Part shown: positions 11,970 to 24,404 of the stretch, in pieces
How the letters are laid out: every line of letters begins with the position of its first letter
Position numbering within the stretch: the first letter of the stretch is position 1
NCBI RefSeq assembly: GCF_014356525.2
Contig: NC_052508.1
Coordinates: 42,635,858 to 42,699,857 of the forward strand
DNA: 64,000 nt
Source of the DNA: Nilaparvata lugens
Taxonomy: Eukaryota > Arthropoda > Insecta > Hemiptera > Delphacidae
Direction of reading: 5' to 3'
Made by a program: the position numbers and the translations under genes
The notes under the pieces: model-generated
Seen by the model: the letters and a program-made list of their open reading frames with translations, nothing else
What the model was told of the DNA's origin: nothing
Database searches by the model: none

Positions 11970-12900
11970 GCCTGCAGTGGAAAGGATACTGATGATGTTT
12001 GAGCCATTGAAGTCTTATTTCTTATCAATCGAAAACTGCCCTGCATCGTTACTTGCATTTTTTGAAGATCCAGTAAATGAACTTTATCTAACATTCGTGC
12101 ATGGAAGCCTTCAAATGTTTCAGATGACCATTCTCAAAGTTGAGTCTGATCAAATAACTGCTACAGAAGCGTCACAGGCGTATGAAGAATTAGTTATCAA
12201 ACTGGAAGAAAGGAAGGCAAATAACTTTATACCGATTGCAGCAAAACAGTTACAAAGGAAGTTGAAGAATGAGGAAGCCTTTGATGATAAGAAGGAAGAA
12301 CTTTTTCTGAAAAGTTTAAAAGGATTTTATACAGCTGGGATTAGCTACTTGAAACTTTGGGAAAACAGCTTTGATAAGGCTAACCACTTCGAATGGTTAA
12401 CATTACAACATGATCCTACCTGGGTTGAGATGGACAACAGTGCTTCAACTGTAGCCAGCGTTATACCAGATTCTATTAATGTGGATGAACTATTTGATGA
12501 GCGTTTGTCACTGATCCACGTTTTGAAAAATCTTAAACCCGCATGGGATTCCCTACCAAAAGACGAAAAACCCAAAACTCAAGACAAATGGAAACAAGTA
12601 TTTGAAGTATGTTGCAAAAGCAATGTATCCTTTGTGAATATTTTCAAAATAGTGGAATTTGCCATGTGTCTGCCTGGTACTTCAGCTCCAGCCGAGCGCA
12701 TTTTTCCAAAGATGGGGTCTGTCTGGACGGCTGGAAGAGGAAGATTATCTCTGCCAGTTGGATAAGATCTTCTTTACATTAAAGCAAATTCTTTTTTGAG
12801 ATGCTCAGAATTCCACGACCACATAAAAAATGACAAACCTTTTTTGAAGAAAGTCAATTCATCTGAAAAGTATGAATCAAGGAAGAGAAACTCCAATTAA
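11970..12900 (+). pseudogene. hAT transposase, C-terminal half with dimerisation domain
   Basis: The transposase resumes at MPAVERILMMFEPLK directly after the LINE and runs to TAA at 12898-12900. It contains the end of the helical insertion domain and the hAT C-terminal dimerisation region (LPGTSAPAERIF, then GRGRLSL). An in-frame TAA at 12763-12765 interrupts the last 45 codons, which are still readable (DLLYIKANSF and onward). An open frame that appears to begin at 11644 is an artefact of reading through the antisense of the LINE. Confidence 0.87.
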
Positions 12901-13230
12901 TATAAACACTCGTTTTTTTACTATTAATATGTAATGGAATTTGAATTTGAGTGATTTTAATTATTAAAAAGGCTTGATTCTAATAAATTTGTAATTTTTT
13001 AAACCCAATAATCCTCATTTTTAAAATATGAACGTATAAATTGACCTGAGTTTAATAACATTCTTCAAGCCTCAGAATGGCTAAAAACAAATATTTCAGT
13101 GCTTAATTTTCTACAATTTTACGGGGGAGGACCCCCGGACCCCCCCTTTGACTGGTGGCTTTCAGGCCACCCGAAAAGCCCCATGTCCTGATCTGGCATA
13201 GAAAAAATATGGTAACCCTATATTATAGTT

Positions 13231-14335
13231 CATGTAAAATGAGTTAGGAATTGACTTTTCAGGGTTAAGTTTTAGGGTTGAATGATTGGAAGGAATTTTT
13301 TTATAAAATTGCAAACATCGAAGCAAAAATATGTTTTTCTTTTGTACATAATTTCTCTCAGATTATCAGATATCGTAATAATAAGTAAGAAAATAACGGG
13401 TGGATGTCTCCTCTCTATATATGGTACCATATCTGAATCATTTATATCAGACACACAGCTACTTTCAATTAATTATCGAACGAGCGTTAGCGAATTTCTC
13501 ACTTTTGACTTACTAGATGCCAAAGTCGTTTCCTGTCTGTTTGTATCTTTGACAGTAACTTTGGTAAGAATTGATCAATCAGCTTTATTTTCATAATTAT
13601 ATTTCTGTGTGAGGAAACGAAATCTCTCAATGCATATGTAGGCCTACTCCTCCAACTATTGATATTATCTGTTCCCTTAAACATATATTTAGGTTAACTA
13701 TCTTATGAGAAAGTGTTGAAATTAACTTTTAGAACAAATTTTAATTTCAAAATTTTTTCTGCACGGCTAAAGTGCATGTCCAGTGCCAACATACCTGTCA
13801 TCAAATTTTTGGTTGGGATCGATTTAGTATGTTATTTTGAGCACAAAATCACAAAAATTGAACAGCATTTAAAATTTCACATGCATTTAACCCTATGAGT
13901 AGCAACCATAAGTACCTAAGGCTAGGAAAAGCTTTAGGTTAGGAAAAGCTTTGGGTTAGGAAAACTCAGATTATGAATATCATAATTTGATGATTTCAAT
14001 AATCAGAATGGCTGCTACTCATAGGTTAAATGCATGTAAAATTGTGCTACTTTGAACTTGGTTTATTTTAAAAACAATAGTGACCGCCGTTTAATTTTTG
14101 TGATTTTGTGCTCAAAATAACATACTTAATCGATCCCAACCAAAAATTTGATGACAGGTATGTTGGCACTGGACGTGCACTTACAATGTTCTGTGCATGC
14201 TCATATACATTTATAGAGATTATACCGTATGTAATTATGTATGAGAAGCCTGAGCATATTTTTCTGTGAGTTTTTATCATAAGGCTAAAATGTGTTTTAA
14301 ATTAGGATAAATTTCAGTGACTATTTTGGATCTTT
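13231..14335. other. Spacer between hAT and copia elements
   Basis: No gene is supported. The short open frames here have no recognisable features, and several simply cross the foldback repeat at 13772-14180. The rest is AT-rich single-copy-looking sequence. Confidence 0.5.
13772..14180. repeat. Foldback (MITE-like) inverted repeat
   Basis: The left arm starts GTGCATGTCCAGTGCCAACA and continues through GGTTGGGATCGATTTAGTAT. The right arm ends with the reverse complement, finishing TGTTGGCACTGGACGTGCAC. Arms of roughly 130-150 bp carry a few mismatches and surround a loop containing a short tandem array of AGGAAAAGCTTTRGGTT. There is no coding capacity. The structure fits a non-autonomous foldback DNA element; I did not find a clear target duplication. 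Confidence 0.82.
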
Positions 14336-14688
14336 TTTTTTGTTTTTGTTTTGATTGAATAAACTGATAAAGTTTTAGTTTTACTTTTAAAGAATAAAGA
14401 GTTGACGAGGGAAACTCACAAAGAAAACGATTTTACATACCAACTGCGTTTTTAATCACCATGACAGTGCTGCCACCATAGTTGTTCAAACACATAAATA
14501 ATTTTGACATTACAATAGAAATAATACAACATATAGATTTACATGAATTATTATATTTCAACACTCCTCCTTAATGTCAAAATGTTTTAACAAAAAATCA
14601 GTTTACATCTGAATTGTTATTTCTTAAATGATAATAAAGATTTTAATCAGTATTACTTGTTAGAAAGTCATCACTTGTATTACTTGTT

Positions 14689-17054
14689 TTACATAGTCAC
14701 CAACATATCTTTAAACTTCGAAAATTTGTTACTCAATAATGGTTTAGTAAATATGTCAGCTAGCTGTTTTTCTGAACAACAATATTTTATTTCAAACATG
14801 CCATTATGAAATTGTTCGCTTACAAAATGGTACCTGACATCAATGTGTTAACTTTTCCTGTTCATTTGACCTGATTTAATTAGCTTGATAGCACTTTGAT
14901 TGTCCACATTAAGTACTGTATTTATAGTTTTGTTAGTCAATTCTGAAAGAATAGTCTTCAAATATTTCAATTCTTTACAACACTCTGCAGCAGGAATATA
15001 CTCAGCTTCTGCTGTGGATAAGGCAATAATCGGTTGCTTTCTAGAGCTCCAAATAATTGGTGCTCCTCCCAACAATATAACATACCCACTTGTGCTTTTT
15101 CTATCATTTAGATCACCAGCATAATCTGAATCACAATATGCTTCAACTTTCAATACATTTGACTTACAACTGGGAAAAAATAAACCAACATCTTTTGATC
15201 CATTTAGATATCTTAGGGCTCTCTTAACATTTTGTACATCTTTAGCACTAGGGTTATCTAAGTACCGGCTTTCATAGTTGACTGCAAAAGACATGTCAGG
15301 TCTTCTTTTGTTAGTTAAGTATAGCAAACTACCTACCACCTCTCTATAGGGAAAATCTATTCTAAGCTTTTCAATTTGGTCATTTTTTACTATGGGTGTA
15401 TTTTGATATTTACTGCCAGTCATACTGAAATTTTCAAGAACTTTCTTAGAATAGCTTGTCTGTGTTACAAAAATGCCTTCGTTGTTTTGTCTTATTTCCA
15501 AACCTAAATAACTAGCTTTCTCATTTACTGTCATTCCAAAATTTTTCATTAATTTTTCCAATAGATTATTCATTTTGGTTTCATCCTTGCTCATCAAAAT
15601 TCCATCATCTACATGTATGGCTAAATAAAGTTCATTTGAACTGTCTTTGAAAATGCATTGATCAAATTTTAGTTGATGTAAACCTTCTTGCTTTAGAAAA
15701 GATGTTAGTTTTCTATTCCATTGAGAAGGGTCCTGTTTTAATCCATAAAGGGCTTTCTTCAATCTACATACCTTTCCTTCTCCATCACTAAATCCTTCTG
15801 GAATTCTCATAAAAATTTCATCATCTAATTCCCCATACAAAAAAGCAGTTTTTACATCAAATGTTTGGATTTTCAAATTATCCTGCTCTGCAATTGAAAA
15901 CAAAATTCTTAATGATGCATTGTCTACAACAGGACTAAAAGTATCTTTAAAATCGATTGAACCTTCTTTCTGTTGACATCCTCTAACAACTAACCTATCC
16001 TTGTATATCCCATTATCTTCCACTTTGAATACCCACCTACTTGTTAAAATTTCCTTTCCTGTAGTTTCTTTTTCATCAACAATACTCCAAGTATTATTCT
16101 TTTCCAAAGATACTTTCTCTTTATTTATTGCTTCCTTCCATTTTTCTCTGTCCTCACTCTCCATGCATTCCATAAATGTTAACATTACTTGTCCATCATT
16201 GTATCTAGCAGGTAGTCTTATATTATTTCTTGGTCTCAAACTATAATGTTGATTCACCTCTTCTAATTGATCCTCATTCACCATCTCTGCTTCTTGTTCT
16301 CTCTCATTCATCTCATTCCTGATCTCTGCTTCTTGTTCTCTTTCATTCATCATCTCTACTTCTTGTTCTCTTCCATTCATCATCTCTGCTTCTTGTTCTC
16401 TTTCATTCATCATCTCTGCTTCTTGTACATTTTCTTGTTCTCTCTGATTTTCTAAATCATTTATATTTTGTCTACATTTTACAAGCATTTCATTTTGGTC
16501 TTTTACAGTTTCATTTGAATAGAACATTTCTTCTTTTTCATTAAACAAAACATCTCTCGAGATAAAAATCTTTCTTTTTACTGGATCCCATAATTTATAA
16601 CCATTTGGGGCATATCCTACAAAAATTGCCTCTTTGCTACGGCTGTCAAGCTTTTTAAGTGGACCTAATACTTTTGAATGTACTTTAGAACCAAATATGT
16701 TTAATTTACTCAAATCCGGTTTTCTACCATACCATTTTTCAGCAGGTGTTGTATCAATAATAACAGTTGGACTACGATTTATAAGATAGGCAGATGTTAA
16801 TACAGTCTCTCCCCACATACTTTTGGGTAAATTTGAATAAAAAATTAATGCTCTTGCTTTTTCTATTAATGTTCTGTTCATTCGTTTAGCAGTTCCATTT
16901 AGTTGGGGTGAATAGGGTATAGTTCAATCTAGCACAATTCCCCATGATTTACACCAATTTTTCAAGCAATTAGATACATATTCCCCACCATTATCACACC
17001 TGATTTTAGCAACTTTGAGATTGAAATGAGCTTCAGCTTCATATACATATACAG
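14689..17054 (-). pseudogene. Copia pol: integrase C-half, reverse transcriptase, RNase H
   Basis: Reading minus, the integrase core begins near EAEAHFNLKVAKIRCDNGGE (catalytic Asp). A TGA at about 16921 interrupts it just before the Pro-Tyr-Ser-Pro loop, and it continues with the catalytic Glu helix at RTLIEKARAL. A long open region (14848-16881) then carries the GAG-binding-like segment, an acidic repeat linker, the copia RT (WVFKVEDNGIYKDRLVVRG, FDVKTAFLYGELDDEIFM, catalytic HVDDGI) and RNase H (AYCDSDYAGD, STAEAEY). A TAA at 14848-14850 falls in the conserved RNase H tail. The same frame continues past it to TAA at 14689-14691. Confidence 0.92.
16282..16440 (-). repeat. 30-bp coding tandem repeat inside copia pol
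   Basis: About five units of CATCTCTGCTTCTTGTTCTC plus ten further bases occur at 16282, 16321, 16351, 16381 and 16411. On the coding strand they give repeated NEREQEAEMM decapeptides. They sit in the variable linker between integrase and RT, where a length change is tolerated. Confidence 0.85.
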
Positions 17055-17360
17055 CAGTACGGTACATCAAGAAACTCTGTTGGGGTCTCATCTTCCTACT
17101 CAGGTACTCCTGTTTTGGTCTCTGTTTTGAAAAAAAACAAACATATCGGACAGATTTCTGAAAAACTCAAAGAATTGAAGAAGAAAAATCATGTAAAACA
17201 AGCAAAACAAGAAGATGTTAGAAAACTAATGAAATTTTTCACCGTTCCTGACGTTGCAAAAACTTTCTACGATGATGTGTTGAAAACAAGTGATTTAGAT
17301 GATGGAGCTGATGATCCCGTAAATTACTCTGAAGATTCTGACAATGAAGTTATGATGTGA
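17055..17360 (+). CDS. Candidate 3' terminal exon of an unrecognised host gene (or retrocopy fragment)
   Basis: An open frame runs from an acceptor-like TATACATATACAG (AG at 17053-17054) to TGA at 17358-17360. It encodes a Ser/Gly-rich start (SSSYSGTPV), a Lys-rich, probably helical middle (KLKELKKKN) and an acidic tail (DLDDGADD, YSEDSDNEV). An AATAAA lies about 20 bases after the stop. Composition differs from the surrounding retroelements and resembles a normal eukaryotic C-terminus. I do not recognise the family. The copia coding sequence ends at the same point on the other strand, so the junction may be a truncation breakpoint and the AG may be fortuitous. Confidence 0.35.
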   Translation, partial: QYGTSRNSVGVSSSYSGTPVLVSVLKKNKHIGQISEKLKELKKKNHVKQAKQEDVRKLMKFFTVPDVAKTFYDDVLKTSDLDDGADDPVNYSEDSDNEVMM

Positions 17361-18639
17361 AGTTGCAATGAAATACAATAAAATGTGAAGTTCCTATTAC
17401 AATACTTGTTGTTTTTTATGTGTTGCTAAACCAATCCATTTCGAAACAAGTGACTAAGAACCAAAATATTATTGATACCAGTATTTTTTCATATAACTTT
17501 TTCCATAATATAAAATATTATTTTGACTATATGGCAGTCAATTTTCTCAATTAATTAATTTACTCACTCACTATGACAAACTCATTTGTAACTAGTCATG
17601 ATATTTTAAATTATAAAAAGTGACAATGCAGTTCGTGATGGAAACCAACATTGAGGATTTTTTTAAATTCAAGCAAATAAATATCCAGGTCAACCATACA
17701 ACTTAGACATGATTATAGAGACTGTATAATAATTATATATGATTATAATGATTATACAGTCTCTAAAGTAATGATGAATACTTTTATTTATATATAAAAT
17801 TAATGCAGTATGTAGCTTCCAGCTTATAAGCTTCAGAATATTGGAAATATTTAAATTTAGTATCCAGTTTAAGTTCTTGAAGAGTTTTTAATAAAACAAA
17901 CTATTTTTCATATTGTTTGTTTTCCTTTTCTTGATTGAATCAGTTCTGCGCAAGTCAGGCTACAGAGCAAGCAGAAGTTGAAATAGAATAATTTTCTCAA
18001 AGAATAACAGGCATGAGAAATAATAGATGTTATAAAAAATCTTCAAAGTACCTTCATAAAACAGTGTAATATTTATAGTACCTAGCTAATATTATTTGTC
18101 ATCAACTATTAAAATATTTATAAAATGAAAGACAGTTAAAGTAATATTTTATTGAACATTATATTATTGAAGAAAAATACGATATACATCATAATGAATC
18201 TTATTTTCAACCAGAAAGATACCATGAGCACCGCATGACATATGGTAGGAAGCTGATGAAAGCTTCAAGTTATACATTAGAGTTCTAGGATAAGATAACT
18301 TGAGCTATTTTCACTCATTATTTTGTTTGATCAGTTTTTTGTTTTGTGCAAGCAAGCGCATATAGAGTAGAAAGTAATGATTGTGAAAAATAGCTGATTC
18401 TATGCTGAAATTCTAATACGAAGTTGATATAGTAATAGTACGTATCAGAATTTTACAAAACGAACTTATTCCAGGAAATAGTCAGTTTTGTCAAAAAATA
18501 AATTTTCAAATGCCTGGAAAAGCATTATATTTTTATTTTATCTCACTGATTCTTTCTAAAATTCGATGAAATATGTTATATTTTAAAGCTACCCAACTTT
18601 CATCAGACTATTTTACTTCTGAAGTGTTATAATTGTTTT
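17361..18639. other. AT-rich spacer with a small hairpin
   Basis: It contains the AATAAA downstream of 17360 and very AT-rich sequence; no gene is supported. The one discrete structure is the hairpin at 17717-17764. Confidence 0.55.
17717..17764. repeat. Inverted repeat, 14-bp arms
   Basis: AGAGACTGTATAAT at 17717-17730 is the reverse complement of ATTATACAGTCTCT at 17751-17764, with an AT-only loop. It could be the remnant of a very small MITE. Confidence 0.7.
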
Positions 18640-20180
18640 TTGCTTCTCCTGAAAAATTACGTTTTTGGAGATAGTCACTTTTGTAAAGAAACTCTACATA
18701 TTGCGAAGCAAGATTATCAAATTGACGTTTTCAACACGTCAGGTAAAACTTTGATTATTTCCAGTGGGCAATCACTCGGCACTCTCAGCGAGACAGCTTA
18801 TACAGCGCAATTTTCGCCCATTGTTAAATGAATCTGTTGTACCCAATACATATTACAATGAATCTCAATCTATTCAGTTACCGACGGATGTAATCATAAA
18901 ATCTCATGACTCTACTGAATTTTCAGTGAGAAACATCTGGAATGTACAAAAAAATGTGAGGTTGCATTTCACACCAAATGAGATGTATCTTAATAGAAAG
19001 AAAGTCAATTTTGCGATTCAGGAAGTCACGGAAACAGAAATGAAATTCATTGCCTACAATTTTTCACAAAGAATGATTTCTTTAAAAATCAGAACATGCA
19101 TTGGATACATAAGTATTCAAAGCTCAAATATTGAAGATATTAAGAAAAGTATTACAGAGAATACTATAACACAGGATCATCTCGTTGAATCAGTATATAA
19201 CATTCAAGAACAGACCAAAGAAAAGAAAAATATAGATATTTTAATTCATGATACTCAAAAAATTGATGTAAATCCCAACTTGAAGGGAGCAGATTATAAA
19301 GATTTTGAAAAATTAATTATGAAATACACAGATGTATTTTCGAAACATAAGTATGATATTCCGGTGTCAACTCTTGAACCAGTAACATTCAACCTCACAG
19401 ATGATACTCCTATCTCTTCGCCTCCATATAAACTGACTACTAAAGAAAGAGAAGAAATGGATGAAATCCTTAAAGGACTTCTAAAAGCAAACGTAATCAA
19501 AGAAACCAAATCGAATTATGCCTCACCTGCATTTATAGTGCATAACAAGAATAACAAGCCTTGTCTTGTGGTAAATTATAAAAAACTCAACAATAAGATT
19601 CTAAAAGATAGATATCCTCTTCCAAATCCTTCTACAATATTGGAAGCCTTAAGTTCTGCAAAATTCCTCTCAACCCTGGATTTAACTTCAGCATTTTATT
19701 CCATGAGAATAGCTGAAAAGTCGAAACACCTCACAGCCTTTAATACACCTCTAGGACTTTTTAGTTTCAAATGCGCTCCTATGGGGTTGAATTTATTCCC
19801 AAACTCACTCATGAGAGGAATGACACACTTATTTTCAGACATCTTGTACAAATCCGTTCTTTATTTGCATTGACGATATCTATATCATGTCTTCTACACT
19901 TGATGACCACAAGAAACATCTGGAAGAAGTGTTTAGAAGACTGAGAGCAGCAAATCTGAAATTAAACTCCGAAAAATCCAAAATTTGCTATAAATCATTG
20001 GAAATTTTTTGGGCACATAGTATCAGACCAGGGAATTTCGCCACTTCCAGAAAATGTAGAGGCTATAAAAAATATGCCCAAACATACCAATGTAACTGAA
20101 GTTAAAAGATTTCTTGGAGCTACATCGTTTTATAGGAAATTCATCCCCTGTCTCTCCAAAAGAGCATACCCTCTGTAAAG
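18640..20180 (+). pseudogene. Ty3/gypsy pol fragment (protease-RT linker and reverse transcriptase)
   Basis: The fragment opens with the linker segment DVFNTSGKTLIISSGQSLG (18640-18831). It shifts frame into a long reading (18764-19873) that holds the gypsy RT: SNYASPAFIVHNKNN, a YKKLNNKILKDRYPLP block, STLDLTSAFYSM with the first catalytic Asp, and GLFSFKCAPMGL. The frame is lost just before the YxDD box: stop at 19871-19873, with the IDDIYIM residues in the next frame (about 19868-19890). The connection region (VKRFLGATSFYRKF, about 20098-20140) is in yet another frame, and similarity stops near 20180. No LTR, gag, RNase H or integrase is visible nearby, so this is a small decayed relic. 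Confidence 0.88.
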
Positions 20181-23100
20181 CTTTTCCTGGGGGAGTCACT
20201 CTTGCCTCCAAGGATAGGTCGATACACGTATAATGAATCTTGTACTGAGTCACCAGTATTGAGGTTATAAATTTTGAAACTGCGTGCGTGGACGCTAAGT
20301 GAATACTAAACTGATTGATTCACTACAAGATTCGATACAATCGTCTGAATCGCGGGAGGCATAAACACTTGCTCACCCCTTGATTCTTCTTTTGACAGAT
20401 TGTATAATGATAATAATTTTTGAAAGCAGTGTAGCGGTTGCTAAACACTGAATTCGGATATCTTAGAACTATTACCTGTAATGGAACAGCATACAAAATC
20501 ATACAGGTCGAGCAAAAGTCCTGATGTAGATAATTTATGGGACTGTGTCTCTAATAAGTTCCTAAGGATTAAGATAGGGTTCTGGGACCAGATATCATTC
20601 GGAATATATTTCAAGAACAGAGTCTTGTCGGGCTTTATGCTCTATTGCAGGAAATTATATGATATCCAGCTGCATCTGCTGTACAGTTGACAAATTCGCT
20701 CCTAAGTCGAGGTTGGTAACAGATAAAAGCTGATATATGAGCAGGTAAGGACAAAGAATAGGTAATCTCGATCTGACCCCACACACTACATCCTTTTAGA
20801 TCTGTTCCAATATCCAGCTTAATTCAATTATTTCAATGATCATATTCGATCGGTTCTTGATAATATAGAACGTGTCAGACACAATAATTGACAGGCTTAA
20901 GGAATAATCAAACTCAAAAGATGAATTGACAAAATTGAAATATATACCGGTAATAAAATATATAGTTTGACAGTGCAGATATAAAGCTTGAATTACAGAT
21001 TGAGAATAGTTTAACATTAACAAATGATCAGAATTTTGCTTGTGCTCGCATGATACCATGCATGATTCAACAGAATTTTATGATTGATAAATTTAACAGT
21101 TTTTTGAAAAATAGTAAAAAATAAATTATAAAAGATTTTGAAATTGCACGGGGGCATGGTTCTGGCAGCGGAGGATAGTTAATCAACTACAATTTCTTAT
21201 AAATTCTATATTGAATACAATCTGAGATCTTAATGGTTATAAGCGCTTGTCGGCGTGGCCATTAATTTAACGAAGAAAATTTTATATTTTCTGCACTGTT
21301 ATTTCTTTTGAAGCGTAGATTGGGGCCCCAAATTTTAAAACTCACCTGAAACTCCTTGGCGGTCGTGGTTTTTCCTTTAGATGAAATTTGTTTGATCGTC
21401 GGCAGGTCCAGGCTTCGGTTTCAGCACGTGTGGAATTTTTAATTAAATATCTCCTTCACCAATCAAAACAGGGAATAATTAAACTTGGAATTCTTGAATT
21501 ATCGATTGATGAAACAAATTTATAAATAACAAATAAAATAGCCTGAAATATTGGCTCACAGATAGAACATATAAAATCGAACAAAATTTTACAAATAGGT
21601 CTTTGGTAACTTTTAACAAGGTCTTACTGGTGAGGATTTCAAAAGGGAAGTGCTGTGTCTTCTCCTAAGCTTTGGGCTAGAACCCTTTCTCTGAGAATGT
21701 CTGTTTAATCAATTTGCATGAAAATTTGCCATTGGTAGAATGATTATGACATAGGCATGACGTCAGTGGCAAGCAGTGAAATATAATTCCTTTAATTACA
21801 ATAATAACTTAATTTGTATAATTCTTTAAACTTCTTAATTCTCTAGATAGAGTTCCTCTATACAGTGTACATGCTCTAGCATGTAATGATAAGGCAGGTT
21901 TGTTGTCTGATAACAGATTAACATATGATGTTTTCAAACAATCACCCTTTTGGTGCTATTTCTATGACATATGATTGGCTTAGACTTGCCAAAGAGATTC
22001 ATTCACCATGTGGTTCAGTTGAATCAATAATTAATAATTTAATATTCCTATACAATTCTTATTATGTTCGAAACTGTTATAATTAATTTTTGCTGCTCTT
22101 ATCAATGATACAATATTCATGCTATGGCCTAGTTAGTTACAATTATACTTGATATTATAATATAATTTCATGAATAATAAATAGTTTCAACAATAATACA
22201 TACATTTTATTTTTTATTTGAAATTCTTGTTCCTTTATCAATAGTTCTCAATTTTAGAAATAATATTACAGCTTGCATGAAAACCTGGCATGACATTTTA
22301 TAGTATATTGAGTCAGTCAGCTGTGTCTGAACTGCTACAAAACATCTGATCAATAGTAAACAAAAGTGTAACCTCCAAAATTCAATGAGTAATTCATAAG
22401 CGGGTTGTTCTCAATTTGCAAAATAATTATAATTTTATTAAATAATTCTCTGGAAAAATGTGTAGTACAGAACGGTACTCTTATCTGATACACAGCTGTT
22501 GATAAGGAAGCTTTATCACTCAGTCGCTAACTATTCGTTTAGCAGATCTTTCATTCTATAAGGGTAATTACAATTTTTCTGGTTGATTCTCTCCTCTTAT
22601 GAGATTTATTCAAAAGTTTCATCACACAAAAGCCCCCTGGATATTTTAAATAGGTTATTGGAAGACGAGTCGAAACAATGACTATTTGAGAAATCCAATA
22701 TTGTGATGAATACACCATTCCATCTCCTTACTTCTACAAAACTTCACACTTAACACTAAAAACAATATATTGTGCACTTTTGGCTACGAGAAAAATAAAT
22801 AATTGATTGTTCCTTTCATTGGATACAATCTAAATACAATAATTGATGAGGTCTCTTCGGATCCTTCATTTAAACAACTTCACAACTTCCATTCAACTTC
22901 CATTAAAAGGTGGCTTATGGCAACTATAACAAATAATTATAACAAAAAATTCACATATTATCCTCTTGGGATTCTAGCAATATTCGCAACAAATATAGAT
23001 TTTCATTTTTTTTTCATTACTATTACAAGTTTCAACTCTTTGTCTGGGCTTTTACATATATTGGGTGAGAACATGATTAACTTTGGTGACTTAACAATTG

Positions 23101-23869
23101 TCTACTGCCTGATTTGAGCAATTCCTTTTTTACGCTTTGTATGTTGTGTACAAACAGGGTTACACTTGATGTGATTTTTGATTTTTATCAATGCTGGTTA
23201 CAAATACTGTATTTTCAAGGTTATTTTCATTGATTTGAATTACATTTCATGATCTTTTGAAATAACAATAATAAATTTCGTATTTAAAGGCAAGAATTTT
23301 GTTTTCTTTTGAGCTTTTTAGAGATACATTCAGATAACATTTAACATACACATTTTTCGTGCAATTTAACATAAATAATGTATTTTTGGTTGCATTTTTT
23401 ATTTATAATTTCACATTAAATAATAGATTACAATAATTTATAATGATATTGCTACATTTAATACAATTTGCTCTGTGATCTCGCACACATTGGCTGGTGT
23501 GACGAAAAAATTATCGAACAGGATTTGGTTCTGAATTGATTTCTTTATCGATTCCATATTTCGAGGTTATATTGACGCATTTATTCAAATAAATCTTGTT
23601 TATTTTCTTTCTTCCTATTCACTACTAACTTCATCTTATTTCTAATTTACAAATATTTTCTGTTGATAATATAGATTTTCTTTCTGTTTTTTCAGTTATG
23701 TGGATGGTACTAGGTGATTGATTTTCTGTGATGACTGTAGCATGAGGCAGATGTCTTGATCAGGTTGGTAATTTTTAAAGTTGTTTCGTAGTTTTATTTT
23801 CTTGACTCAGAGTTTATAATAGTTTCTCCATTTGATGTGGATTTATGGTGTTTTCTTATTAGCTGAAAT
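20181..23869. other. 3.7 kb AT-rich region without a recognised gene
   Basis: Open frames (for example 20796-21059 minus and 22803-23117 plus) are short, low-complexity and without motifs. A GC-richer patch around 21140-21170 (GGGGGCATGGTTCTGGCAGC) looks like an LTR/primer-site junction, but I found no matching LTR partner in the window. Nothing else is supported. Confidence 0.5.
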
Positions 23870-23874
23870 GCAGT

Positions 23875-24318
23875 TGGTGGATTCACGGAGGATCGGCAGC
23901 CTCGATTGTGAGTTGATTAGTTTGCGCTTTCCTCCCCTTCCCCCTCTCCCAAAGAGGCAAGATAACCTCTCTCCCTCACCCCTCCTTCATCCTTCCCATT
24001 TATCTTTCCACCCACCACTTCAAGAAGCGTTGTCGAGAAGTCAACATCTTTTTCGTTCCGTGTCTCCCGTTCCATGGCGTTCGAGTTGAACGCAATTACC
24101 TCGTTTCGTTTCGTGATATATGTGCAATATCATATAGGCCTTCGCATGAAGACAGGATATCATCAGCAGTAACTTCTTCACACAAGATACAGTCCACTTC
24201 CTCGCCAGTTCCAAGGTTAGTGCAATTAAAGACTTACTTTTGGGGTTGTCAACGTTTTCGTGAATTAAATCTTAACTGTACCCCAATCCATAGGTTTGGG
24301 GACAGGACGGGATTACCA
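23875..24318 (+). repeat. 5' LTR of BEL-2
   Basis: The LTR starts TGGTGGATTCACGG and ends GGGATTACCA. It is nearly identical to 29414-29858, with a handful of substitutions and one single-base indel in a run of A. A pyrimidine-rich block (CCTCCCCTTCCCCCTCTC) lies near the start. TGGTCCTACCAGGCC two bases after the LTR is the candidate primer-binding site. Confidence 0.92.
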
Positions 24319-24404
24319 CATGGTCCTACCAGGCCTTGGATATGTTCTATTTCCAAGAGATTTACTTTTCAATTTAAATTTCAATTCGTTAATAGTAGAG
24401 TTAC

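Larger units (their letters stand above)
9451..13222 (+). mobile_element. hAT-superfamily DNA transposon, interrupted by a LINE
   Basis: The unit is flanked by the 8-bp direct repeat TTATAGTT at 9443-9450 and 13223-13230, the duplication length typical of hAT. Its ends share short terminal inverted repeats containing GGTTACCATA (left at about 9453; reverse complement TATGGTAACC at about 13209). The left end continues into CGTCCGGAT, and the right end contains ATGTCCTGAT, as in many hAT termini. Between them lies a transposase pseudogene in two halves (9572-10536 and 11970-12900), separated by an inserted LINE fragment. Without the LINE the element would be about 2.3 kb. Confidence 0.9.
14340..17054 (-). 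mobile_element. Ty1/copia retrotransposon, 5'-truncated
   Basis: A copia-type pol is read on the minus strand from the middle of the integrase (about 17054) to the end of RNase H (14689). A purine tract TTAAGGAGGAG ends at 14564, followed by a probable 3' LTR starting TGTTGAAATA at 14563 and extending toward lower coordinates. The far LTR end is not resolved because the 5' LTR, gag and protease are missing; 14340 is an estimate. Domain order integrase, RT, RNase H marks copia rather than gypsy. Confidence 0.88.

Noticed and set aside
11644..12765. 373-codon open frame as one gene
   Set aside because: The first part is antisense to the inserted LINE reverse transcriptase; only the part from 11970 is hAT transposase.
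13282..13596. 104-codon frame after the hAT element
   Set aside because: No recognisable domain and equal-length frames on the other strand; most likely chance.
21140..21175. LTR/primer-binding junction (GGGGGCATGGTTCTGGCAGC)
   Set aside because: No matching second LTR or internal coding was found; kept only as a remark in the spacer entry.
22803..23117. 104-codon frame in the AT-rich spacer
   Set aside because: Low-complexity hydrophobic composition, no motif and no context support.
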